Positions 25,246 through 55,136 are shown, counted from the first letter of the stretch. The stretch is 64,000 nucleotides of DNA from Taenia hydatigena (GCA_036345935.2 JADWOT020000006.1:17768519-17832518); one strand, 5' to 3'. Numbers and translations: made by a program. Notes: generated from the letters alone by a model not told the origin.

Positions 25246-26632
25246 GCACGCAACAAATACCTTGGGCTGAGACAACCTTCAAATGTAAATACCTAAAACA
25301 AACACTGTTAACCATCTTACCTACAAATAAGAACTCAACTTTATGCTCTTTTCACTGTAGGGAATTAAAAACGGAAAAATGTGCCTATATTGAACTTGCA
25401 TATTTAAATCGGGTGTTATTTTAATGGTCTGCATTACAATGCTTAACTGTTAAAACAGACTTGCTTAAGAAGGACAAGCTATAACACAATTTCTGGTAAA
25501 ACCAAGGTGATTGCACTTATTGTTTCACAGAATTCTTTAATAATGTAACTTATTGTTAACGCCTTTCGGCTTGGGATAGTGCAAATTGCCGTTGCGTTTA
25601 AACGGGAGAATAATGGAAAGTTAACAGATTGAAGGTTAATGTAGAGTAGCTCTTAATACAATTTCTTATTCTCACGCCTGTTTCTGAGTAGAGATTGCAT
25701 ATTTTTAAAGCTTTTACAGCACTAGTGATTTTGCGATTTACAACACAAAGCGGTCAATCAGCCTAGTGATGGCACCCACCCTATCTTAAGTGATGATGTA
25801 GCGTCCCGAGGCTCTCTTAAGGCAAAAGAAGGCAAAGTGGCAAGGTAGAATATATATATTCACCGGACAAAGTGAAATAGACTGCTAGCATGGCCCGGAG
25901 GCCAGCCCACGCAGCCAGGTCAGTACGGCCATCTCTGTCACCTTGACCGAAACCGGTAGTTCCAACAAACAATGTACTACAGATGAGGCGCGCAATAATC
26001 TCTAAGTGTCTGTTTGGCAAAAGTGTAGTGCGTATCCTTCGTTTTTAATTCAATTCTCTTACGAGATAATGTTTATGGTGGTTGAAAAGTCAGTCCATAT
26101 TTCAACGCTCTAAAGATGTGCGCTTTTATTTATTTAAATTATAAGTGTGCAATAACGTTCTTTGTTATTTCTATTATTAAGAATACTTTCCCAAATTTAT
26201 GAGCATATCGTTATTGATCGAGCGCTGCATAAGAAACATGGGTGCGCGGATGTGCAAATAACACAGCAGTAGGATCGGAATTGTTTCATTGCCATTTTGT
26301 GATTATCGTTGAGGTACATAAGGATAAGTATGCATCGCTTCCGACTGCAAAAAAGAGGTATTGCCATCAGTTCTTTCTTTTAGTTCATTATGCACTCATT
26401 AATTCAAAAGTCATTTATAAAGTTGTGGTTGATGACTGTTTATATATCTTATCGGCTCGGGCAAATTTATCTTTATTCTCACAGTTAAGGCTTGACTCGC
26501 AATCCTTATTAAGTTCTTCGTAATAGAAGGATGATGATTTTGTTGCGTTAAATCGCACAAAACAACTCTACCTCTTTACAACCGTTAGGTTTGATTTCAT
26601 TTCTTTTTATTGGATGGACCAAATTTCGAGAC
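25246..26632. other. Intergenic, with one small inverted-repeat element
   Basis: The spacer between two divergently oriented coding regions. Apart from the repeat copy at 25797-25985 I recognise nothing. The promoter of the minus-strand 650-aa protein should lie just above 25245, but no clear TATA box or initiator can be assigned. Confidence 0.45.
25797..25985 (+). mobile_element. MITE-like element, copy A (3' end degenerate)
   Basis: Begins TGTAGCGTCCCGAGGCT, the same terminus as the intact copy at 60800-61041. It shares the internal landmarks AGGCAAAAGAAGGC, an AT-rich patch, CTGCTAGCATGGCCCGG, GGCCAGCC and CGAAACCGGTAGTT. The 3' terminal inverted repeat is missing or decayed: only a CTACA remains near 25985. 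Non-coding; an autonomous partner was not found in this window. Confidence 0.65.
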
Positions 26633-27268
26633 ATGCTTTCTTTAGGGTTTCGATGCAGCCTTCACAGTACTCACAAGCTTCGTGGGTCTTCAAGACGTGA
26701 TCGTGGCGCCGGGCTGTGCATTCCCATTCTTTACCCTTCCATTACTTCAAAGTGTTGCTCTTCCCCGCCCCTACGTCTTTCTAATTCTGCTGGTGCCACA
26801 CCAGTCCGTGGAACAGAGCGTGAAATTAAGTTCCCTTCCGCTCATTCACCCGAGTTGCCGCGTCCCCCCTCTGCGAACAGTGCTGAATGTAACAGCGGGG
26901 AGAAATTAGGTGATGTAGTTTCTGTCTTCTCCCCTCCCGGACCTCCTGCATCACCCGTTCCCAGCCCTTCAGTCGAATCCTGTACTGCTTCACCCTCTCC
27001 AGTCACCACTGACTTCTTCAGTGCCTCTTCGGCGCCCAACTTTATTCGAGTCAAGCTAAGGAAGCGCAGAAACGCCATCTGCAGTCAGAACCCCATGGCC
27101 AAGGGCCTTCGTGATTTTCTCGTCTCTTACATAGTATCGCATCTAACCGATTCAATGACATCTTCACTCAGTCTAACAGCAGCGGCTGCTGCTCATTCAA
27201 TGATGGAAGCGGATGATAATGGGAACGATGAAGAATCTCAATATCTAGCAGCAGAATCTGATTTGTAA
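26633..27268 (+). CDS. Ser/Pro-rich ORF of unknown function, possibly a last exon
   Basis: An open frame of 211 codons from the ATG at 26633, or from an AG acceptor at about 26647 (CTTTCTTTAG) if it is a terminal exon. Composition is Ser/Pro/Ala-rich (for example PPGPPASPVPSPS). A short basic stretch IRVKLRKRR is followed by the more structured MAKGLRDFLVSYIVSHLTDS, a poly-Ala run and an acidic end (EADDNGNDEESQYL). No family is recognised. An AATAAA at 27578-27583 is a candidate plus-strand polyadenylation signal. It would overlap the 3' flank of BCAS3, which converges from the other strand. The biased composition alone could keep the frame open by chance. Confidence 0.35.
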   Translation: MLSLGFRCSLHSTHKLRGSSRRDRGAGLCIPILYPSITSKCCSSPPLRLSNSAGATPVRGTEREIKFPSAHSPELPRPPSANSAECNSGEKLGDVVSVFSPPGPPASPVPSPSVESCTASPSPVTTDFFSASSAPNFIRVKLRKRRNAICSQNPMAKGLRDFLVSYIVSHLTDSMTSSLSLTAAAAAHSMMEADDNGNDEESQYLAAESDL

Positions 27269-28202
27269 ATATAATGCTTTTGTCTCCTCAAACGCCTCAA
27301 GGCACAAACACAGGAGGTTACGCTATTTCTCTAATACTTTGATCCTCTTATATATGTATATATGTAGACGAATATTATCAATGATACGCATGCCCCTTCA
27401 GCTTATTTCATCTTTATTCTTCATAACTCTATGACGTGTGATTATTATCACTAGTGCTGTTTTCCCTTACATTTCCAAAGAAAACAAGCATTGTGATAAC
27501 TATTGGCATTCGATGTGCACGCATCACAGCACCAGAATCTCCCACGCACTCCTCATCACCTCCCAAGCGTAGTAAGAAATAAAACCACCGAATCAAGCCT
27601 TTTCCTTTCCCGTCTCCCCTTTGAAATGACAGTTTTGGAGGAACAGTGAACGCCAGCAACGTTGTTTACTTAAATTTAGGTATCTACAATATGCACGATT
27701 CGATTTGTGATTGGGCAAGAAGACGAGGATAGAAGTTTGAATGGGGCCGCAGGCATACCGGTCTCCGCTTCTTTTTCTTGGTTTTTGTATACAAAACGAA
27801 TATCAGTGGAGGTAGGAGAGTGGCGGAGATGGACGTCACCCTCACCAATAGATTGCTGAAGATGGATACTTACATTACTTTGTGCTTTCCATGTGAGTGG
27901 GTGAATGCGTTCATGCTTCGTTATACATACCAGTCGAGCAGGGATGATTAGGGGAAGCAAATAAACGGGGGAGGGGGGGGGGCAGTGGTGAGGGCATGCG
28001 CAAGGTTAGTTGTAGCGGTGGAGGTCGGCAGAATGATGTAAAAATATTGACGGAAGAAATCTCCACAGTGTGGATACGCCTCATCCATAGGTGAGAACAT
28101 GAGTCTACAAAGAAGGAATGCTGGTTATGATTTACACTCCACTGTAAACCCCACCCAACTTAAGGGTAAGGGCATACGACATTGCCAAATTACCGAATAC
28201 GG

Positions 28203-46772
<18,570 letters not shown>

Positions 46773-48045
46773 ACCAGAAAATCCTTTAAAAGGAATAAAA
46801 TCGATACGGGCGAATCTTGTAAATCAGTATTCCATCGAACTCTGCCTTTAAAATCTATAAAGTTGAAACGCATAAAAAGGAGATAGTACAAACATCCACA
46901 ACATTTAAGTAAGTTTTAAATATCAAACTATGATAAAGCAGCAAACCAAAAGCAAATTGAGTAATACACACATAACAATTAAGTAAGCAAACCATAGCCA
47001 ATTAATAACAAAGCAGGTGAGCCAAGAGTCTTTGAGCATAAAAAATGGAGACAGCAGCAAAATATAGTGATCGCAAAGAAAAAACATATGCAGATACTTT
47101 TACTCTTAGTTGAGAACTACCGACATAGGCATATGGATGACATTTTACTAAACACGCTTCAAATCCCCACTTCCTCCACAATTACTGCTTCATCCGGTTG
47201 GAAAATAAGGAGCCAATGCACTAAATAGGACAAAAAAGAACCTAAGTACTGCGAACAGGAATGAAGTTTATTTGAATGGTGAAACGCCACATAGGAGACA
47301 TGATATCATTGTCTAACAATAAACCAGGATCAGCTGACCGGAAAAATAAATTTAAGAATTGCGCTACGCTAAAGGAAAATTTAAATTACCACCATGAAGC
47401 TATTTATGGCTGGGATAATATCTCCTTTGTCTGCATTACTATACAGTAAAAGTAAAAATAACTGTATTATGCACCTTATTGCAAATCAAAAATTTAAGTT
47501 TGAAGGCATTTTTTGGATGCTTAATACTATAAAACCACGTTCAGGAGCATGTATGCGAATGCCTTAAGCTAAGGCATTATCTAATAAAACTACATCAACA
47601 AGATTTGATTCGCCTACGTAGTTGTCAATCCTCAAATGTGATATAGCATTTCTCTGGTTTGTAATGTTAATAATTTGAGTTGCTGAGAAGTAGCATTTAA
47701 TGCTGTATTTAATCAGGGCTCCCTTGAAGGCAAAAGAAGGCAAAATATCAGCACAGAATGTACAGGATTCCTCCTACTTTCTCTTGTCGCCCATGTTGTT
47801 AAAATTCTGAGCACACTTCGACATTTTATTACGGGTAAGAGAGAGGGTACAGATTGATTTTGTAGGAGAGTTCAGGACGGGGATAAATCGCGCTTCTTGG
47901 AGTTACCACGCCGATCCGCAACTAGGTTTAAAATGTCCTCCCGCTTCCGGTCTACAAAGCACATTTAAAGAACATAAGTATTGCACAAAATATATACATT
48001 CAACAGACAGAGAGAAATAAGCAGGTGGCATGGCCTGGAAGCCAA
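46773..48045. other. BCAS3 upstream region with a broken repeat
   Basis: AT-rich sequence between the BCAS3 start and its inverted partial duplicate. It should contain the BCAS3 promoter and perhaps a further 5' exon. Fragments of the small inverted-repeat element occur at 47717-47746 (GGCTCCCTTGAAGGCAAAAG) and 47988-48045. No coding exon is recognised. Confidence 0.5.
47717..48045 (+). mobile_element. MITE-like element, copy D, broken by the BCAS3 duplicate
   Basis: The left terminal-repeat core (CTCCCTTGAAGGCAAAAGAA) is at 47717-47746. The element's interior (ATATATACATTCAACAGACA, then GTGGCATGGCCTGGAAGCC) resumes at 47988. At 48045-48046 the element stops and the duplicated BCAS3 sequence begins. 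About 240 bp of unrelated sequence separates the two pieces, so this may be one interrupted copy or two fragments. The right half is absent, which puts the duplication breakpoint inside the element. Confidence 0.55.
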
Positions 48046-50382
48046 TGCAGTCTCTCTGGGGTTATGCTATATGCCCACCGTTCATCAGCCCGTTCGACAG
48101 TATCCTTGCTCCCATCCCTGCAGACAATCGACGCTTGCTTCTCGCCTGACTCGCGATGGCTTGCAGTTAGCAGTAATCATGGCACCACCCACGTCTTTCC
48201 CATTACCCCTTATGGGGGTCCCATCACCGTGCGGACGCACAAGCGCTCTCGGGTGGTATATCGGACCTCGAGGTACCATGGGTCTTCGGGGCTGGGGGAG
48301 CAGGCTATGCAGGTTGGTTGTCTTCCTTCCCTTGTTAGCTAAGCCTTCTGTGTGTGTGTGTGTATGTCATTTGAGGCCGTATATTGGCCGTTGGACCGTG
48401 GCTACGTTGACCGAGGGAATCTTGTGCCGCGATCGGCACCTTGGTTGGTGGTTGGTGATTTTTTGCGATGTCACTTGAAGTTATCAAATATTTCAGCAGG
48501 AAGTTTTGTAAGATACCGGTGGCCACCCACTCGCCTCATGACTTCGAGGGTAGTCGCTCGAATGTGTCAGGAAAACCTCTCAACTTGCTCGTTGAATGGA
48601 GGGTAAAACTATGGGCAGTGAATATGTGAACTGACATGGTGATAGCAACAGTTATGGGGCTCCCACGAAGGGAATCGAGTTATTTTTTCAGTCCATGTTT
48701 TCTGGAAAGGTGAGGCAGCACTTCTATTGGCTTGATGACCGTAGACTAACTGCTGGCGAATGTGATTGGGATGAAAGTAGAGTGAATTGTTACCATGAAA
48801 TCTGTTAGTGTTTGTTTGTTTGCTTTTCTGTGAGGATGACAATGCCCTGGCTAGAAGCGCACAGCTGCAGTTGTCTATAGCGGGTAACCGACAACAGCAA
48901 CAACAAATCGGTCTAATGACACCCACTGCACTGGCGTACTTGCGACCCCATTCACCGGTATTGGGTGTACCACCGAAACTGTTAGCAGGAAAACGCGATT
49001 CCCTCTTCCTCTGTGAGAGCGACTTCCCTCTAGAGCAGCCCGAAGAGGAGGCGGATGAGGAGGAGGAGCCCAGAGTAGTTTTTCCTTCCACTGATGCTTC
49101 CGAGAGGTGCTTGGGGAGCTTTGAGAAGCGAACTCTACCGCCAACGCCCACCTTGCCCTTTCCAATGGATGAGTCGGAGCCTCAGCAGTCGCTAGCTACC
49201 GCCAGCGAAGCTACCGCCGTCGTGGGTGCTGTCACCATAACAGAGGCTGCACCGTTGAAGGTGGCAGCAGCTTCACTACCCCTTCAGATGGACTGCTTAC
49301 GAAGTGGCGGTGGGAGCACTTTATCAGAGGAAAGTTGGAGCTCATCGCCTTCAAAACCGGGTGCTAGTTCGTCAGGTGGAGGGTGGCGAAGGGTGCCGAC
49401 CTCCACGAAGACTAGGAAGGCTCGGAAGCGCGCCACCGCAAGAGAGAGACAGCAGAAGCAGAGGGCGGAGGAGAGGAAGAAGCCGTCGACGCTACAACCG
49501 CCGACGACAGCAAGACGACGTCGTCATTACAGCAAGAAGTTAACTGATGTTGAGAATGAGGCTGAAAACTGTGGAGAAATGAGTCCGTTACCGTCTCCTC
49601 CTCTTCTGTCGACCTCACCTCAACCACTGAATCGTTGCCTTTCTGACGAGGAGGACGACGACGCTGAAGGATGGGCTGCCGAGATAGATCGTGATTCGTC
49701 CTATTAGCCGTATTCGGTAATTTGGCAATGTCGTATGCCCTTACCCTTAAGTTGGGTGGGGTTTACAGTGGAGTGTAAATCATAACCAGCATTCCTTCTT
49801 TGTAGACTCATGTTCTCACCTATGGATGAGGCGTATCCACACTGTGGAGATTTCTTCCGTCAATATTTTTACATCATTCTGCCGACCTCCACCGCTACAA
49901 CTAACCTTGCGCATGCCCTCACCACTGCCCCCCCCCCCCCCCCGTTTATTTGCTTCCCCTAATCATCCCTGCTCGACTGGTATGTATAACGAAGCATGAA
50001 CGCATTCACCCACTCACATGGAAAGCACAAAGTAATGTAAGTATCCATCTTCAGCAATCTATTGGTGAGGGTGACGTCCATCTCCGCCACTCTCCTACCT
50101 CCACTGATATTCGTTTTGTATACAAAAACCAAGAAAAAGAAGCGGAGACCGGTATGCCTGCGGCCCCATTCAAACTTCTATCCTCGTCTTCTTGCCCAAT
50201 CACAAATCGAATCGTGCATATTGTAGATACCTAAATTTAAGTAAACAACGTTGCTGGCGTTCACTGTTCCTCCAAAACTGTCATTTCAAAGGGGAGACGG
50301 GAAAGGAAAAGGCTTGATTCGGTGGTTTTATTTCTTACTACGCTTGGGAGGTGATGAGGAGTGCGTGGGAGATTCTGGTGCT
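48046..50382 (+). pseudogene. Inverted, rearranged partial duplicate of BCAS3 (possible chimeric gene)
   Basis: Structure: 48046-48302 copies the intron 10 end and exon 11 start (source 41708-41964). At 48302/48303 it jumps to the last ten bases of exon 18, then carries intron 18, exon 19 and 3' flank to 50382 (source 27528-29605). All lies opposite to the parent. The E11-E18 fusion exon would be 48124-48312 (63 codons, phase 0 at both ends), ending GLGEQAMQ before a GT donor. The exon 19 copy is 48835-49707, 290 codons plus stop, with the same protein as the parent. An ATG at 48064 is in frame with the fusion exon and no stop intervenes, so a 373-aa product is possible. No promoter is evident. 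Only about 60 residues of the beta-propeller survive, so WD40 function is unlikely. Assembly error or an alternative haplotype are the competing explanations. Confidence 0.85.
48303..50382 (+). repeat. Copied arm of the 2.1-kb inverted duplication
   Basis: Inverted match of 27528-29605. After 50382 the sequence switches from the parental GTGATGCG to an unrelated CTGAATGC. The arms lie about 18.7 kb apart and point towards each other, enclosing most of BCAS3 and its promoter. Confidence 0.95.
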
Positions 50383-51765
50383 CTGAATGCTTCTTTTGCA
50401 TGTTGCATTTTATGGGTACTTTCCATGATTTCTTCATATTTCGAAAAATCCTACCTGTTTATGGACTTTGGTTTACAGTGGAATGCCGATTCGATAGTGT
50501 GATTTCGAGGTTGTAAATTTGCTAATTTTTAACCGATTTGCACAAAAATTGAGTACTTTTTTGCGCGTATATTTACTGATTGTTTTATTTTCAACGCTTT
50601 TACTTTAGAGTTCGTCCTAGTGTTTCACGAAAGTTTCCTATGCTATCACTTGCATAGACAGCGCGTTTGATAAACCTAGATGGTGAATTTCCGTTTTTGC
50701 GAAAGCAATTTACTTTTGATTGACTTTTGTCTGTAGTTTGTGCACGGGATGGTTGGTGAGTAACTCGTTCAGGAATAGCGCGTTTGTCGGTGTAATTTTG
50801 GATTGAAAAAGCCACTCCTTATGATGTCAGTTTGGCCAGATAACGAATGAAAAGGCCTAAGAATTGTGAAGTGATTGTATTCGGAGCTTGTTGTTATCCT
50901 CTAATGCATACTGAGTGGCTTTCATCGACTTTGTCATCTGATGCTGTAGGTGCATACTGCGTTTCAGAAAGCAAGTCAAATATGGCTGGAAGTTCTTGAC
51001 TTCTTACTGTCGAATTAATGGGCTTAGCTCTACGCGCCTCTGAATTGCCATTGAGAGTGGAGAAGGCCCCACCGTGTTGTGTCAATTTCCGGGTAATTCA
51101 TCACTGGCAGATTGTCTGAACCATCCGTGGATGACATGTTCCACGATAACACTCCTTTTAATCGCTATTCAGTAAACTACAAGGGAACCTTCCAAAACCT
51201 TGACATTGAGTTAAAATTTGTGGGACAGACAAAGTTGTGCGGGAGTTGTCATGCCCAGCCGGCACAAAGCACGATAAGGGGCAGCATATCTGCAAGTCTC
51301 TCGTTATCAATGCATCATAATGCATACGTCCAACTCCAGACACATTACACGTCTCCACTACGTTACGACAGTTCATCGACACGGGATCCACCACGAATTT
51401 CTCCGACCAACGTGATTATTAAAGTGCGACAGCCTCGAAACTGGGCTCCCACATGACCCAAGGTCGTAATGCTAGGCTAAACTACACTTCTACCCACTCA
51501 AGGAAATGCACGAAATCATCATCTGTAATGTGCCTATGGTTGAAAACACCAATACTTGTTTTAAATAGTTGAAGTAATTCCATATTTCTCGACTAAGTAT
51601 GGTGACACTGCAAGCCGTTACCCAGAGCCGCGTAAGCAACACCCCACACGGCTACTTTGCGCCTCAGAATGTGCAATTATCGTACCATTACATCCCACCC
51701 ACCACCATAAAAGTGTAAAAAAACATTTTATAATAGAAACAAAATCAAAACTATCAATAACACTG
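50383..51765. other. Intergenic, no supported gene
   Basis: No exon or repeat is recognised between the BCAS3 duplicate and the 3' end of the BTB gene. A 114-codon plus-strand frame at 51112-51456 has no motif, and an equally open minus-strand frame overlaps it, so it is not called. Confidence 0.45.
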
Positions 51766-53983
51766 TCAAATCTTCATATTTAGCGCATACCGTCCTTCGA
51801 CAGCAGCGCAAAGGAAGTGCACATTGAACCAGGAAGGACAGCCTTGAGTGCGTACCAGTGAGTAACTAAATCCATGGAGTGCGAGACAGGAATAGGTGAA
51901 CTCGGAGGAGTCGCCACGGGGGTTACGGCACTTGTTCAAAGCCGCTTTCCACACACCACCCCCGCTGCTGTGACCGAAGGGTCCAACACGCCGTCCCGTT
52001 GAAGTCACGAAGGCCAGCTTATCCACCAGCCACCCACTGTGCACCTCAATACTGCTCAGTGTCTCACCCTCCTCCAATTCCAGCTCCTCCCTTCATCACA
52101 AAAGCATGCACCAATTACTCAACCCACCTCACAAGAAATCACATGAATGAGAGGGTGCGCTATTTTAAATTAACACAACTCTTTTGATCTTTGAACACCT
52201 ACATAGTGGCAACGATTTATGACTACTCATTCAGTAGGAATCAGGAAAACTACAGGAAAGGAGAGAGGCACCATTAGTGATCAATCAAAGGTTCTGAGAA
52301 CTGAAGGTACGACAGACTTACACTTCGTAGGATGGGAGCATGAAGCTGCCTAGAGGAGAAGGCGCTGTCTGGCGCTCGCCTGTCCAAATATTGCGATATT
52401 CCACCTCCGCCCCTACAACCCACATTTTGAGTGAGTTCGAAAACGCTGCATACGCAGCAACAATTAAAGGTCTGCAAATATTGAGATGTTGAGCTGCTTC
52501 CTACTCAAAATTCACTAAGATCAGAGCAAGGCACTTGAAGCGATGGCAAAACTAAAGTTGAAATTGATGTCATAATGGTTACAAACTACCGTAACCGTGT
52601 TAGTAAGAATCTATTACATAATTGCCGTGGGGTATGAATAAATAAATCCCCCCACAATTTTCGCCCAACCAGCAACCGCGAATAATACCATCAGCTGCTA
52701 AATGTACTTGTCCAGCTTTTACGAATTTACCTCCTGACACTGTCCACAAAGAATAATTATAGCACTAGCAGCCAAAAAGCGATTAAAACCTTGGCGTCTG
52801 AAACACCTTACGACAATACGAGAACAGAATGAACAATGCAAACTACCTCCAACCAGACCTGGAGTACCGCCCCACATTGGGATAATGTAGAATTTTATTC
52901 TACAAATCGTCCAATCAGTGGGAGGATAGTTTTCGCATGTCACATACGTTCTCTCATCCACATGATCGACTCTGTAAGTACAAAATGGAAAAGGAATTAT
53001 AGCGAGCAACACAATGAAATGGCCCTGTCAATAAAACACTGGGAGCGAATGGAGTCAGCGGAAAATAAAAAAAAGAGAACTAACGATTCATCATAAATGG
53101 GCATGGTTGCAATAGCATTTTTCAATTGAATCACTCTGGTAGGGTCTAAACAGAAAGCATTAAGACAAACGTGTTCATTTACTCAAGAAAGTTAGACCCT
53201 CGCAGTCCGCCTTCGTAATAAGTCTCCTTTCTTCGGGAAAGATTTCGAGAAAAATCTAGGTCAAAAGGAATTGATATTAATCGAAGCACATTACTTCCTG
53301 TAGTTTCGCAATGAAATACCGACCCATCAACACAGTTTGACCGTCAACCAGTGAAAGTCGCTTTTTAACACTGAGGTATTTGAAGAAGTAGTGTACTCCA
53401 AGCCGTTGTAAAACGCCTGCAGTTTTATGCACAAATGTTGAGAACTAATGGAATTACCTTTCCGTTTGAAAAGATTTCGACGCAAGACAAAGCTCTCAAA
53501 GATTACTGCGTCATCATAGCGACTCAGAATTTCCAAAGCCACGTCCGACGCTTCAGAAGACGTCTCGTTTTGAAGGCTTTCGCTGAGAATTTTTCGGCAA
53601 TAATCAAGAGCAGGGTTCAATATAAGAAAATCCGCGGCAACATAGAGATCAAAGACGTCGGACAGGTTTACTTCCATGCGTCCAGTATAAAGGTAGCTAA
53701 GCAATGTTGAGAATGTGGAAGGAGTGATATTGTGAAGGGAAACCACATCGTCAGTGACAGAGTCGCGTCTAATTATATTATCGAAATATTCCGACGAGGC
53801 ACATAAGACTTCCAAATGGACGCTAAAAAGCGTGCCATCGACGTCAATTCGGCAATTACAAAACGCCTCATCTTTCTGCATTTTCATTAATAGAGAAGAT
53901 CTTTCAACTAAGAAATTGAGTTTATCCTGAGGATTTTGATCGCGTAATTGCGGCAATCTCGATGAGCTCACAAGACTAGTCAT
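51766..53983 (-). CDS. BTB/POZ-domain protein with jacalin-like C-terminus (joins partly unresolved)
   Basis: The first exon, 53458-53983 (ATG at 53983), encodes a BTB/POZ domain, a dimerisation fold often used as a Cullin-3 substrate adaptor: CNCRIDVDGTLFSVHLEVLC, SSEYFDNI, TFSTLLSYLYTGRMEV, LYVAADFLILNPALDYCRKI. It joins in phase to 53085-53145 (RVIQLKNAIATMPIYDES) and then 52847-52971 (VDHVDERTYVTCENYPPTDW). The last exons, 52322-52471 (MWVVGAEVEYRNIWTGE) and 51766-52090, also join in phase and contain a jacalin-like pattern: TLSSIEVHSGWLVDKLAFVT, GRRVGPFGHSSGGG and SLVRTQGCPSWFNVHF. Between 52847 and 52471 I could not find an exon that satisfies both phases, so one small exon is missing from the model, or these are two adjacent genes. 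Jacalin-like domains bind carbohydrates in some families; no such function is shown here. V-ATPase F starts divergently 650 bp away. Confidence 0.65.
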
Positions 53984-54635
53984 GGTCGATGGGAGTTATC
54001 TGAATTAAATACTCTTGCTAAAAAAAGAGGCACGTATTTACAAGAGCAACCGGAGAAGCATCAGACAAGGCTGAAGTGAATCAAATGAGGCGGAACAAAC
54101 GTTGGCGATAAAAGCAATATATTTGCTTTAGTGTGAATTAAAAAGGCCCTAGTAACAATATTTCCTACCGTTTAATGCAAGCGTAAGGTGATATAAATGC
54201 AATAAATTACTTTTAAAAAGGACTGTGATAAATCAGTTGAAGCAGCAACGTTTGATTTACTTGTTGTTCCAGCTAATGATCTCCAAAATCCAAATGTAGC
54301 ATTATTAGACTGCTGTAAATAAAAAACTAGATGCTACTTAATTTAATATTTCTAGCAGTAGCGAAAGATGGTATGTATAAATTAGACGTGCAATACATAT
54401 TCTGCATTGTCTACCAACATCATTTTAAGTAGTTTGTGAGAATGTTAATGATATTTCTCCTTGATTAGTATGTTGCAGCCTAGTTTGTAGATGTCAAATT
54501 TCGGCTTAAGTACAAATGAAGGATTGCTTTTCAAATAACTTTTTTCTCAGCTTATTGTACGAAATCTCAAATCTCAGAAATCTGTGCCCAAAGCTAATTG
54601 GTTGCGACCTGCGTTCTTTGGCTTTTCAAATCGAA
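53984..54635. other. Divergent promoter region (BTB gene / V-ATPase F)
   Basis: A 652-bp AT-rich spacer between the starts of two divergent genes, presumably holding both promoters. No specific element can be assigned with confidence. Confidence 0.4.
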
Positions 54636-55004
54636 ATGACTGTTGCCAGTTCTAGGGGTCGTTTGATTGCTGTTATAGGTGATGAAGATACTTGCACAGG
54701 CTTTCTTTTGGGAGGAATAGGTGAACTTGACAAGAACCGTTGTCCGAATTTCCTCGCCGTGGACAAGGACACTCCTTTAAGTGACATCGAAAATGCTTTT
54801 ACATCTTTTCTTACCCGGGATGATATCGCCATAATTCTAATCGTACAAAACGTCGCAGAAATGATCAGGTATCTTATTGACGCACATACAGACCCGATTC
54901 CTGCAATTCTGGAGATACCGAGTAAAGATAAACCATACGATGCCAGCAAGGATTCAATCCTGAAAAGGGCGAAGGGGATGTTCTCAACGGAAGATTTTCG
55001 ATAA
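54636..55004 (+). CDS. ATP6V1F: V-type proton ATPase subunit F
   Basis: A small soluble subunit of the V1 sector's central stalk, coupling ATP hydrolysis to rotation in the pump that acidifies endomembrane compartments. It is 122 aa in one exon, close to the usual 119-124. Near-invariant blocks are present: [67 protein letters not shown] and [12 protein letters not shown] at the C-terminus. The frame is open for 40 codons upstream, but the family's N-terminus begins just before the RGRLIAVIG block, so the ATG at 54636 is chosen. AATAAA follows at 55059-55064, and another plus-strand gene starts at 55141. Confidence 0.97.
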   Translation: MTVASSRGRLIAVIGDEDTCTGFLLGGIGELDKNRCPNFLAVDKDTPLSDIENAFTSFLTRDDIAIILIVQNVAEMIRYLIDAHTDPIPAILEIPSKDKPYDASKDSILKRAKGMFSTEDFR

Positions 55005-55058
55005 AATTTCTCCTAGTACCTTTCATACAGGGACGACTTCTTTAGTCAGTGATTAAGC

Positions 55059-55064
55059 AATAAA
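55059..55064 (+). terminator. Polyadenylation signal of V-ATPase F
   Basis: AATAAA 55 bases past the stop codon and 77 bases before the next ATG on the same strand. The tight spacing is the basis for suggesting a polycistronic transcript. Confidence 0.6.
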
Positions 55065-55136
55065 TCTTTGAATCATATTTGCTTTTTGAATATGCTCGTT
55101 CCTTTCTGCCCCATGTCTTACACCAACTACTTTTTT

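Noticed and set aside
27676..27960. 94-codon minus-strand frame present in both arms of the inverted duplication (also 49950-50234)
   Set aside because: Lies in the BCAS3 3' flank after the stop. Its preservation reflects the recent duplication, not coding constraint.
48025..50382. Reading the BCAS3 duplicate as a processed retrocopy
   Set aside because: It keeps part of intron 10 and all of intron 18, skips exons 12-17 and has no poly-A tail, so it derives from genomic DNA.
52731..52797. Candidate missing exon of the BTB gene between 52847 and 52471
   Set aside because: Its length satisfies both neighbouring phases, but the required frame contains a TAA. The open frame over the same bases does not fit the phases.
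53179..53297. Possible second exon of the BTB gene (GSNVLRLISIPFDLDF...)
   Set aside because: It fits the phase of exon 1 but runs to a stop and leaves no donor that fits the next exon. Joining exon 1 directly to 53085-53145 keeps the frame.
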